DNA of 5,794 nt from Oligoflexia bacterium (GTDB taxonomy: Bacteria; Bdellovibrionota; UBA1018): the NCBI GenBank assembly GCA_903858195.1, contig CAIOHW010000408.1:1-5794 (forward strand). Direction: 5' to 3'. The notes beneath the pieces are model-generated. The model had not been told where the DNA came from. It saw nothing but the letters and a program-made list of their open reading frames with translations, and made no database searches. Shown here one piece after another: positions 1-5,141 of the stretch. Each line of letters starts with the position of its first letter. Position 1 is the first letter of the stretch. A program made the translations under genes and the position numbers.

Positions 1-137
1 CCCAGGACTGCATGCAAAAGGGTGCGGATGAAAAGCAGATGATGGAAGCCATCCATGTGACTGCTGCGATCCGTGGCGGAGCATCGCTCGTACACGGGGT
101 CCAGATGATGACCTCTGCCGAAAAAGTCTCCATTTGA
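1..137 (+). CDS. AhpD/carboxymuconolactone decarboxylase-like protein, C-terminal fragment (arsenosugar-associated peroxidase-like)
   Basis: Reading in the frame that starts at base 3, the visible 44 residues run from QDCMQKGADEKQMMEAIHV to the TGA at 135-137; the start lies outside the window. The pattern of a Gly-Ala-(D/T)-x-x-x-(I/M)-x-E-A helix followed by AAIRGGASLVHGVQ is the C-terminal helical part of the AhpD/CMD fold, including its conserved Ala/Gly-rich helix and histidine. The upstream CxxC redox pair of AhpD proteins would be out of view. A CMD-like protein directly before arsS is the usual arrangement in arsenosugar operons, where it is annotated as an associated peroxidase-like protein of unproven role. 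Family assignment is fairly sure; the biochemical role is inferred from the neighbour. The stop overlaps a possible TTG start of the next gene, so the two are probably co-transcribed. Confidence 0.78.
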   Translation, partial: QDCMQKGADEKQMMEAIHVTAAIRGGASLVHGVQMMTSAEKVSI

Positions 138-139
138 AG

Positions 140-1183
140 ATGATTCCCTCCGAGCAGCGAGCGCACCTCGAGTCAGGCAATTCCAGACTTGCGGGCTTGC
201 CGCGTTTTGATGAACGCCTGAAGGGTGCATCACTCAGTCCGCTTCGGGCCACGGGGATCGACGTGCTTCAGGTCAACGTGGGCAAGCTCTGCAACCAGGC
301 CTGTCGACATTGCCATGTGGATGCAGGTCCCACCCGGCGCGAGATCATGACCCGCGAGACGATGGCCTCGTGCCTTGCCGTGCTTAAGGTCTTGGGCGAG
401 AAGGGCAGGCCCCCCATTCTGGATATCACCGGCGGTGCTCCGGAGATGAACCCGAACTTCAGATGGCTTGTGACCGAGGCGCGCGCGTTGGGAGCAAAAG
501 TGATGGCGAGGTGCAACCTCACGATCATCACGGCGGGGTCTGCGTACGCGGATCTGCCCGAGTTTTATGCTCAAAACGCCGTCCATGTGGTTTCGAGCCT
601 GCCGCATTACTCAGATGGCTGGACGGATCGGCAGCGGGGTAATCACGTCTTTGAAAAGTCGATCGATGCCCTGAAGCGCCTGAACGCCGTGGGCTACGGG
701 CGCGAGGGGAGCGGATTGTCGCTCGATCTGGTGCATAACCCGGTGGGTGCGTTTCTGCCCGGAAACCAGGCGCAGCTCGAGGCCGAGTACCGGCGCGAAC
801 TGGCCGCTCGCCATGGCATCGTGTTTAACCAGCTTTACGCGATCACCAACATGCCGATTTCGCGCTTTCTTGAGGCGCTGATCAAGACCGGAAATCTCGA
901 AACCTACCTGGAGAAGCTCGTCGGCGCCTTCAACCCAGCCGCTGCAAGGGGCGTGATGTGCAGGACCCTGCTTTCAGTGTCCTGGGATGGCGGACTTTAT
1001 GATTGCGACTTCAACCAGATGCTGGAGCTGGGTCTGGTTTCAGGTACCCCGCGTTCGATTGCCGAGCTCGCAGCGCGCCCCGATCGGGTTGCCGATTTTT
1101 TGACGCGCGAAATCGCCATCGGCCAACACTGCTACGGTTGCACTGCCGGGGCGGGTTCGAGCTGCGGCGGAACGACCGCCTGA
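140..1183 (+). CDS. arsS: Arsenosugar biosynthesis radical SAM protein ArsS
   Basis: Cytosolic radical SAM enzyme. The family is credited with joining a 5'-deoxyadenosyl group from SAM to methylated arsenic on the route to arsenosugars. Numbering from the ATG at 140 (347 aa), the 4Fe-4S/SAM motif CxxxCxxC is Cys51, Cys55, Cys58 in VGKLCNQACRHCHVDAGP, a signature stretch of this family. DITGGAPEMNP (95-105) is the glycine-rich SAM-binding strand. The C-terminal Cys-rich domain holds Cys274 (MCRTLLSV), Cys289 (YDCDFNQML), Cys331 and Cys334 (HCYGC) and Cys342 (GAGSSCGG), probable ligands of auxiliary clusters. Length is normal for the family and the frame is intact. An in-frame TTG at 134 would overlap the upstream stop as TTGA. 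Neither start has a clear Shine-Dalgarno, so ATG is preferred and coupling with the preceding gene is likely. All family cysteine positions seen here are encoded as Cys, with no in-frame TGA. Confidence 0.9.
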   Translation: MIPSEQRAHLESGNSRLAGLPRFDERLKGASLSPLRATGIDVLQVNVGKLCNQACRHCHVDAGPTRREIMTRETMASCLAVLKVLGEKGRPPILDITGGAPEMNPNFRWLVTEARALGAKVMARCNLTIITAGSAYADLPEFYAQNAVHVVSSLPHYSDGWTDRQRGNHVFEKSIDALKRLNAVGYGREGSGLSLDLVHNPVGAFLPGNQAQLEAEYRRELAARHGIVFNQLYAITNMPISRFLEALIKTGNLETYLEKLVGAFNPAAARGVMCRTLLSVSWDGGLYDCDFNQMLELGLVSGTPRSIAELAARPDRVADFLTREIAIGQHCYGCTAGAGSSCGGTTA

Positions 1184-1193
1184 TCAGCCGGTC
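1174..1193. repeat. Near-perfect palindrome centred on two abutting stop codons
   Basis: GACCGCCTGATCAGCCGGTC reads as an inverted repeat with one mismatched pair (1179/1188). The centre is exactly between the arsS stop (TGA 1181-1183) and the stop of the convergent small gene (TCA 1184-1186). As RNA it could fold in either direction into a five-pair stem, an internal C:C mismatch, one further pair and a small loop. No T-run follows on either side, so it is not a standard intrinsic terminator. It may be a bidirectional transcription block, a protein site, or chance built on the TGA/TCA abutment. Confidence 0.55.
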
Positions 1194-1405
1194 ATCCGAT
1201 GGATCTCCTCGGTCAGTGCCGAGGCGGCCAAGAACTCCTCGTCCGTGATGTTTGCGCGGTCCTGGAAGTTCACGATCAGGGCGATGGCCGTTGCTTTCGG
1301 GTCATCTGAGCTTTCAATGCGAGGGACGGCCAGGCGCTTGAAACTCTCCGGAAGGCTTGAAGCCTTCACGGCGGCTGCGATGGACGGGGCAAGGGAAGCC
1401 TTCAC
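1184..1405 (-). CDS. Small hypothetical acidic protein, 73 aa, GTG start
   Basis: Not recognised. The product is 73 aa with no signal peptide and no cysteine. It has an Ala/Ser/Lys N-terminus (1-20), a short hydrophobic strand-like stretch AIALIVNF (40-47) and an acidic, probably helical end (ITDEEFLAASALTEEIHRM). The start is GTG at 1405, which overlaps the stop of the upstream gene as GTGA (1402-1405), a usual sign of translational coupling. A second in-frame GTG at 1369 lies in a duplicated copy of the start sequence, so the true N-terminus could be 12 residues shorter. Neither has a strong Shine-Dalgarno. It is last in the four-gene leftward operon and its stop abuts the arsS stop with no gap. 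Composition, filling of the whole space and coupling argue that it is real. It may work inside the cell with the exported lyase-like protein encoded just before it, but nothing shows that directly. Confidence 0.62.
   Translation of the reverse strand: MKASLAPSIAAAVKASSLPESFKRLAVPRIESSDDPKATAIALIVNFQDRANITDEEFLAASALTEEIHRMTG
1351..1367. repeat. Perfect 17-base inverted repeat inside the 73-aa gene
   Basis: GAAGGCTTGAAGCCTTC pairs over eight bases on each side of a central G. As RNA it gives a seven-pair stem with a three-base loop. It lies in codons 13-19 of the small gene and overlaps the first copy of the direct repeat at 1359-1373. A hairpin just after the overlapping start could reduce or gate translation. 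There is no T-run, so it is not an intrinsic terminator. Confidence 0.5.
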
Positions 1406-1409
1406 GGCG
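1359..1409. repeat. Two 15-base direct copies spaced 36 bases apart at the start of the 73-aa gene
   Basis: GAAGCCTTCACGGCG occurs at 1359-1373 and again at 1395-1409. The offset is 36 bases, exactly 12 codons, so the reading frame is kept. In the - strand protein it gives KASLAPS at residues 2-8 and VKASSLPE at 13-20. Each copy carries a GTG (1405 and 1369) that could start translation. The right-hand copy extends into the last codons of the upstream gene. The simplest reading is a tandem 36-base duplication that has since diverged. Confidence 0.6.
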
Positions 1410-2490
1410 ATTCATCCAGTGGAAGAACCCAGTCAGGCTTGACCTGGCCCCGGATGTCTTCCATTCGTGCGGCCTCGCGTTCTAGCAGACTCGTGATGCT
1501 CTCGCGCTGATCTTCTGCGAGAGGTCGGTTGATGTCGATGGGCTTGCCTTGATGAAGCAGGAGAGTTCCATCCCGCTTCAACACGTGGCCTGAAGAGTCA
1601 GTTCTGTAAACGTCATAGCTCGTGAATGAACCGTAGCGCGCGTAGACTCCACCTGTTTTTCCAAAGCGAGCCTCACCGGGAACCGGAATGAAGTCATTTT
1701 GCCGCGATCCCAGGCCGCGCTGGGCAAGGATCTCGTCCATCTTTCGGGTGAGCCTTCTGGCCTCTTCGTTGCTCCGAGGGTAGATGGTGATGAACTTGCC
1801 GGCCTGAGTGTTGCCATCGGCTCCGGGATTGAGCAGGTATTTTTCGTAGGCCTCGGCGCTTGAGGCCACTTTGTGGGGGACCCCGAGCCTCTTGAGCTCA
1901 GGTAGGATCGCCTCGGCCACGTCGGGCGCGGTTTCGACCGTGGCGCTGACATGCAGCTTCCAACCCTGCAGTGGAACCTGCTCTCCACCCGCCCCGTTCC
2001 ATTGGCGAAAGACCTTGCCCGCATAGTACTCACGATCGGGTGCGATTTCTTCGATCTTGCGCGCTGGGAGTCGCCGGCCAGGAGCGGGGGGCAGGGTCCC
2101 GCGGATCTCGGACTTTTTGAAAACGCTTCCAGGTTTGGCGCGTGAAGCGTAGGCACGAAGCTCCTGGCCCTTCCGATTCACCGAGAGAATGTGGTCGATC
2201 TGGCCATCGGCGCCGCGGACGACCTGCTTAACTGTGAGATCTGAGTAGGTGTTTCCGCTCTCAGCACTGGTAAACCCGAACGGGTCTCCCGGCTTGATGC
2301 CTGCGAACTCTTCCCTGACTGCAGCCGTTCTGAGCGCGACAGGGTTTGGGTCCTGCCCGGCTGCGAAGCGTCGGGCAAGCTCGGAGGGGTCGCCACACTG
2401 TCCGGCCCACGCTGAAAAAGCCTGTGAGGCGGCCAGGGTCGCAGCAAGCGCAAGCCCGGGCAGGTTGTGTGTCCAAGTGAGGGTTCGCAT
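1402..2490 (-). CDS. Exported protein with LanKC/OspF-like phosphoSer/Thr lyase-type domain
   Basis: The product is 362 aa. Residues 1-29 are a Sec signal peptide (Arg/His-bearing n-region, hydrophobic LALAATLAAS, AWA cleavage before Gly30). Residues 30-170 are unrecognised, with one Cys (32). Residues 175-320 resemble the N-terminal lyase domain of class III/IV lanthipeptide synthetases: GWKLHVSAT (176-184), GKFITIYP (231-238), GVYARYGSF (281-289), then a linker SSGHVLKRDG (299-308) like the one before the kinase in those enzymes. The fold is related to OspF/SpvC phosphothreonine lyases, whose Lys-x-His and later catalytic Lys would be Lys178, His180 and Lys207 here; Arg285 is another candidate phosphate ligand. 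No kinase or cyclase follows. The tail (322-348) is a charged helix. The start at 2490 gives a complete signal peptide but has no good Shine-Dalgarno. It is third in the operon and overlaps the next gene as GTGA. Family resemblance is from memory, not alignment, and activity is unproven. Confidence 0.72.
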   Translation of the reverse strand: MRTLTWTHNLPGLALAATLAASQAFSAWAGQCGDPSELARRFAAGQDPNPVALRTAAVREEFAGIKPGDPFGFTSAESGNTYSDLTVKQVVRGADGQIDHILSVNRKGQELRAYASRAKPGSVFKKSEIRGTLPPAPGRRLPARKIEEIAPDREYYAGKVFRQWNGAGGEQVPLQGWKLHVSATVETAPDVAEAILPELKRLGVPHKVASSAEAYEKYLLNPGADGNTQAGKFITIYPRSNEEARRLTRKMDEILAQRGLGSRQNDFIPVPGEARFGKTGGVYARYGSFTSYDVYRTDSSGHVLKRDGTLLLHQGKPIDINRPLAEDQRESITSLLEREAARMEDIRGQVKPDWVLPLDESP

Positions 2491-2551
2491 CCCAGATTTT
2501 TTATCGGCATCCGGGCGCGGAGGTCTGAGAGAGCGGTGCTAGGAGCCTGCG
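2491..2551 (-). other. 61-base spacer inside the operon
   Basis: This is the only gap between genes of the leftward operon. It has no convincing terminator stem. Read on the - strand, a run of six A (2497-2502 on the complement) and a GATAAA that is at best a weak -10 lie about ten bases before the 2490 start, with no matching -35. An ATG at 2510 is out of frame with the downstream gene. Read-through from the upstream gene is the simplest view. Confidence 0.35.
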
Positions 2552-3487
2552 TCAGGGAACCGTCACTCGGGTGAGTGCTGGGGTCTTGGCGCGATAGCGC
2601 TTATGGACGAGCTCAAAAAGGTTGTCGCCGACGCTCGTGAGGGCGAAGTACTCCTCCGGGTCGAAGCTTGCCATGACCGGGCCTGTTGCGCCCCCAGAGG
2701 CGCCCTCCGGGCCAGCAAAGCTCTGCTGGGTGGCACGCAGAGACGCCTGACTGTCAGCTCCCCCGGCCCAGCCCTTGCCCTTGAATAGACCATCGGCAAG
2801 TTTGGAGGCAGCTTTTCCGGCCGCAGCCGCAGCACCCGACACGTAGGCACCCGCCGAGTCCAGAAGACCCGCCCTGGGATCGCGAAGTTCTTCGGATTTT
2901 GTTGGGGTGAGTGCGAGCTTGAAGTTCCCACCTCCGCCCGTTGCGGCTCCCGAGCCCGAACCCTCGCTCGAGTCGCCGAGGCCCCCGATCACGTTGAGAC
3001 TGCCGGAGGTGATTTTTCCGCTGGGGCTAAGCACGTTCTCGGTCACGACCCCCAGAGTGGCCGCGTTCTTGTTGGTTCCTCCCGGTGCGATGCCGGCAGG
3101 AGCGGAGTCTTCAAGGTTGTCGATGTTTTGGAGCGTGTTGACCAGAGCGGTGGCGGCACTCACCGCCTGTCCCTGCGCACTGGCGACCTCGGTGGATCCC
3201 GGGGGGCCTGGATTGGGGCAGGAGGCGGGAGGATTAGAACCGCAGCACGCCGCATCGGCCGAGCCTCCGCCCGAAAGGGGGCAGCTCCCCGAGGTGTCGG
3301 GTGGCTGGCTTCCTCCCGTTCGGTCACAGAGGTCCACCCATTCCCAGAGCTCGCACCAGAAGCAGACGACATGATTGAAGGCGTTCGATGAGTTGCGGCT
3401 GCACCATTTGAGGCTCGCGTGCGCCGCATCGGGAAGCAGCAGGGCAAGCAGGAGCACGAGAAGGGCGAGGGCTCGATGGCGCATCAT
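2552..3487 (-). CDS. Exported eight-cysteine, Gly/Ser/Ala-rich hypothetical protein
   Basis: Not recognised. It is 311 aa, starting MMRHRALALLVLLLALLLP, a strong Sec signal peptide with likely cleavage after AHA (residue 24). All eight cysteines of the mature chain lie in residues 29-90 (29, 42, 45, 54, 69, 81, 82, 90), an even number fitting disulfides, in a head that also has the Trp-rich stretch CFWCELWEW. Residues 95-270 are low-complexity Gly/Ser/Ala/Asn sequence, probably disordered or a flexible spacer. The end (274-311) is ordered and charged, with SFDPEEYFALTSVGDNLFELVHKRYR. Layout suggests a disulfide-bonded head and a C-terminal anchor or binding segment joined by a linker. The start overlaps the upstream stop as ATGA (3484-3487) and has a good Shine-Dalgarno; Met2 at 3484 is an equally usable start. 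It probably acts outside the cytoplasm with the proteins encoded on either side. Confidence 0.8.
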   Translation of the reverse strand: MMRHRALALLVLLLALLLPDAAHASLKWCSRNSSNAFNHVVCFWCELWEWVDLCDRTGGSQPPDTSGSCPLSGGGSADAACCGSNPPASCPNPGPPGSTEVASAQGQAVSAATALVNTLQNIDNLEDSAPAGIAPGGTNKNAATLGVVTENVLSPSGKITSGSLNVIGGLGDSSEGSGSGAATGGGGNFKLALTPTKSEELRDPRAGLLDSAGAYVSGAAAAAGKAASKLADGLFKGKGWAGGADSQASLRATQQSFAGPEGASGGATGPVMASFDPEEYFALTSVGDNLFELVHKRYRAKTPALTRVTVP

Positions 3488-4503
3488 GGCAGCTCTCCGA
3501 TCTGCTGGTCGGCAGCTTCACGCGCAAGCGCGCCGATGCGCTGGGGATAGTTTCGTTTGTAGCAATCCATGATGTACTCGCTACCGCTCGCGTTGACGCA
3601 CTCATTGAAGATCTGTTGTGCGAGGTTCGGGTTTTCAACCCGGGTTTGGAGCGCCGACGAGGCCAGGTACATGTACTCGGCGGTACGTGCCATCATCAGG
3701 CGCTGGAAAAACTCGGCCAACCGCCGTGCCGCCTCGGTCGAATAGCACATGAGCTGGGTCTGGCTTCGCGCGGGAGTGCCAGAGGGTGTAGGCGCACCCG
3801 CGATCTCCTTGCCGCAGCGCTCGGCCTGATCGCGGGTGACCTTGATGGCCGAAACTCGTGCGTAGAGCTGCTCGTACTGTTGTACGAGGGGATTGTTTCG
3901 AAACACCGGGCCTTCCGAGAGCGTTCCCTCGCGCATCTCGCGAATCACCTGCTTCATCGCGCGCTCGCGTAGATAGACATGGCTCAGGCCGGCATAGAAG
4001 CCTGCTTCGGCTTTCGCGTTTCGAGTGACGAGCCTCGCCTGCATGCAGGTCGGAAACCGGATTCTCGTGAATCCGAGATTAATGCTCACCCAGCAACCAC
4101 CCCCTGCGCTCATGTCGGCATAGGGTCCGCAGGAGCGTCCGGTTTTTTCGGTGACCTGGGTCTCGGGCTGGCGGTTCTGAAGCTCGGTTGCAAGCGGGTT
4201 ACAGGCATACTCGAGTTTCTTGGGAGTGGTGGCGACGCTCGGGCGTTCGGGGTTGTCCGGGTTGAGATCGGCGGGATCAAACCCTTCTTGAATGGCCTCG
4301 AACTTGTGGGTGAGGTCGTCTTTCAGGACGGTCTCGGTCGCAGCAAAGAATGCCTCGCACTCGGGGAGCGCCGAGGCGGCCTTTGAGGCGGTATCTCGGG
4401 AGCAGGGGCTTCTGAGCTCGGCATGTGCCGACGGCACGCACAGGTAGAAGCAAATCCCCAGCAACCCAAGCACACGCCGGGAGCGAGAAAAACTCTGATC
4501 CAT
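3484..4503 (-). CDS. Exported ten-cysteine hypothetical protein, first gene of the operon
   Basis: Not recognised. The ATG at 4503 is chosen because it gives a classical signal peptide, MDQSFSRSRRVLGLLGICFY and on to AHA at residue 28. The frame stays open upstream to 4653, but that extension would bury the signal peptide 50 residues in and overlap the divergent gene. An ATG at 4518 (five residues longer) is possible. A run of seven G just before 4503 may serve as a weak Shine-Dalgarno. The mature part has ten cysteines (34, 49, 101, 125, 137, 153, 230, 253, 302, 314), an even number suited to disulfides. There is a Gly-rich GGGCW (134-138) and long amphipathic helices (172-230, 255-300). No lipobox is seen at Cys22, and no other membrane segment. 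Its stop overlaps the next start as ATGA, so it is coupled to the eight-cysteine protein and probably acts with it in the periplasm or envelope. Confidence 0.78.
   Translation of the reverse strand: MDQSFSRSRRVLGLLGICFYLCVPSAHAELRSPCSRDTASKAASALPECEAFFAATETVLKDDLTHKFEAIQEGFDPADLNPDNPERPSVATTPKKLEYACNPLATELQNRQPETQVTEKTGRSCGPYADMSAGGGCWVSINLGFTRIRFPTCMQARLVTRNAKAEAGFYAGLSHVYLRERAMKQVIREMREGTLSEGPVFRNNPLVQQYEQLYARVSAIKVTRDQAERCGKEIAGAPTPSGTPARSQTQLMCYSTEAARRLAEFFQRLMMARTAEYMYLASSALQTRVENPNLAQQIFNECVNASGSEYIMDCYKRNYPQRIGALAREAADQQIGELP
3493..3498 (-). promoter_or_regulatory. Shine-Dalgarno GGAGAG for the eight-cysteine protein
   Basis: On the - strand GGAGAG stands five bases before the ATG at 3487 and eight before the ATG at 3484. 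It lies inside the last codons of the upstream gene. This supports translation from the ATGA overlap rather than from a later internal Met. Confidence 0.65.
3871..3888. repeat. Seven-pair perfect hairpin inside the ten-cysteine protein gene
   Basis: CTCGTAC and GTACGAG flank a four-base loop (TGTT on the + strand). It falls in codons for QQYEQLY, where the repeated Tyr/Gln/Glu codons could produce it by chance. No function is claimed. Confidence 0.3.
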
Positions 4504-4547
4504 TCCCCCCCAAGTCATCCCTTTCAGGGTTCCATGGTGCTTCCTGT

Positions 4548-4577
4548 TTGACAAGGTGCGCCACTGGTCCGGATGAT
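4548..4577 (+). promoter_or_regulatory. Candidate promoter for the 185-aa exported protein, possibly leaderless
   Basis: The 80-base divergent region (4504-4583) holds a perfect TTGACA at 4548-4553 and, 18 bases on, GATGAT at 4572-4577 (four of six matches to TATAAT). The start codon at 4584 begins only seven bases after this -10, about where RNA would begin, and no good Shine-Dalgarno precedes it, so the message may be leaderless. On the opposite strand TTGTCA (complement of 4549-4554) overlaps the same -35, but no convincing -10 follows it for the leftward operon. Confidence 0.45.
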
Positions 4578-4583
4578 GGCGGT

Positions 4584-5141
4584 ATGAACTCTCGGAGAAA
4601 CCCACTGAGATTCGCGCCCATCGCGCTCTCCTTAGCTGTGTCTCTGGTGACACAGCTTGCGCATGCTGCTCCCAAGACTTCGCCCAAGGCTCCCGAGGTG
4701 CAGATGCCGCCCGAAGTGCTTGAGGCGATTCGCAACGCCTATGCCGAGGCGGCCCGAACCGGAAAGCCCTCTGCGGGGCGCGACGCCGTCATCGAGGCCT
4801 CGCAAAAGGATGGGCGCAGGCGTGCCGAGGAGTCTGCAAAGCTGATCCAGAAGATCGAGCCGAGCGGCGCTGGGGCAGGACAAGCGGTTGAACCCCCCAT
4901 GACCGAAGAGGAGACTCAAAAGATCCGTGAGCTTCGAAGCAGCGGAAAACTCACGCGTGAAAGCGTGGGACTTCCGCCGGTTGCAAAAGCGTCAGCAGAA
5001 ATGCCGAGCCCCCAGCCCAAGGGGGCTTCAAAACCCAAGACTGCACCGCAACCCCGGGCGGTGACAGAGAAGGCTGCCCCCGTGATCGAAAACTCAAGCG
5101 GCCCGCAGGAGATCGTGTTTCCCGGGAAGGCTAAGCCTTGA
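4584..5141 (+). CDS. Exported Pro/Lys-rich hypothetical protein, 185 aa
   Basis: Not recognised. The ATG at 4584 is chosen because it opens a clear Sec signal peptide: MNSRR, hydrophobic APIALSLAVSLV, AHA cleavage after residue 28. The frame is open further upstream, but that part is not signal-like and lies opposite the divergent gene. The mature chain has no cysteine, unlike its divergent neighbours. It begins Lys/Pro-rich (30-37), then PPEVLEAIRNAYAEAARTG and a highly charged helix to about residue 92. A second helix TEEETQKIRELRSSGKLT spans 107-124. A Pro/Lys/Ala tail follows (131-160), ending in PQEIVFPGKAKP. Such layouts are common in extended envelope-spanning or scaffold proteins, but no family is claimed. 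It diverges from the four-gene operon and may share its control region. Its last 11 bases overlap the convergent GcvT-like gene. Confidence 0.75.
   Translation: MNSRRNPLRFAPIALSLAVSLVTQLAHAAPKTSPKAPEVQMPPEVLEAIRNAYAEAARTGKPSAGRDAVIEASQKDGRRRAEESAKLIQKIEPSGAGAGQAVEPPMTEEETQKIRELRSSGKLTRESVGLPPVAKASAEMPSPQPKGASKPKTAPQPRAVTEKAAPVIENSSGPQEIVFPGKAKP
5127..5139. repeat. Hairpin AAGGC-TAA-GCCTT in the overlapping 3' ends
   Basis: AAGGCTAAGCCTT is a perfect five-pair stem with a three-base loop. The loop and next base contain the stop of the leftward gene (CTA at 5131-5133, read as TAG), and the right arm ends at the first base of the rightward stop (TGA 5139-5141). It is preceded by the 10-base palindrome TTCCCGGGAA (5119-5128). 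No T-run follows on either strand, so a standard intrinsic terminator is not supported; a weak bidirectional stop or mRNA 3'-end stem is possible. Confidence 0.45.

Noticed and set aside
1687..1698. Inverted repeat AATGAAGTCATT as a possible operator
   Set aside because: Short, internal to the lyase-like gene and expected by chance; no promoter beside it.
1578..2156. 192-aa open frame on the - strand overlapping the lyase-like gene in another frame
   Set aside because: Ser/Arg/Pro-rich out-of-frame reading; the overlapping frame carries the signal peptide and the lyase-like motifs.
2491..2551. Separate promoter for the lyase-like gene (GATAAA before 2490)
   Set aside because: No acceptable -35 at 16-18 bases and the gap is short enough for operon read-through.
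2907..3374. 155-aa open frame on the + strand opposite the eight-cysteine protein gene
   Set aside because: Pro/Ala/Arg-rich shadow translation of a Gly/Ser-rich gene; no start signal or family motif.
3979..4386. 135-aa open frame on the + strand inside the ten-cysteine protein gene
   Set aside because: Fully antisense to a gene with a signal peptide and coupled overlap; no ribosome site or recognisable domain.
4425..4437. Perfect inverted repeat GTGCCGACGGCAC as an operator or attenuator
   Set aside because: It lies in codons for the signal-peptide end (VPSA) of the ten-cysteine protein and is explained by GC-rich coding; no further support.
4425..4583. 53-residue N-terminal extension of the 185-aa exported protein from a GTG
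   Set aside because: The extension lies opposite the start of the leftward operon and hides a textbook signal peptide starting at 4584.
4504..4653. 50-residue N-terminal extension of the ten-cysteine protein
   Set aside because: It would place the signal peptide internally and overlap the signal-peptide coding part of the divergent gene; the sequence is not protein-like.
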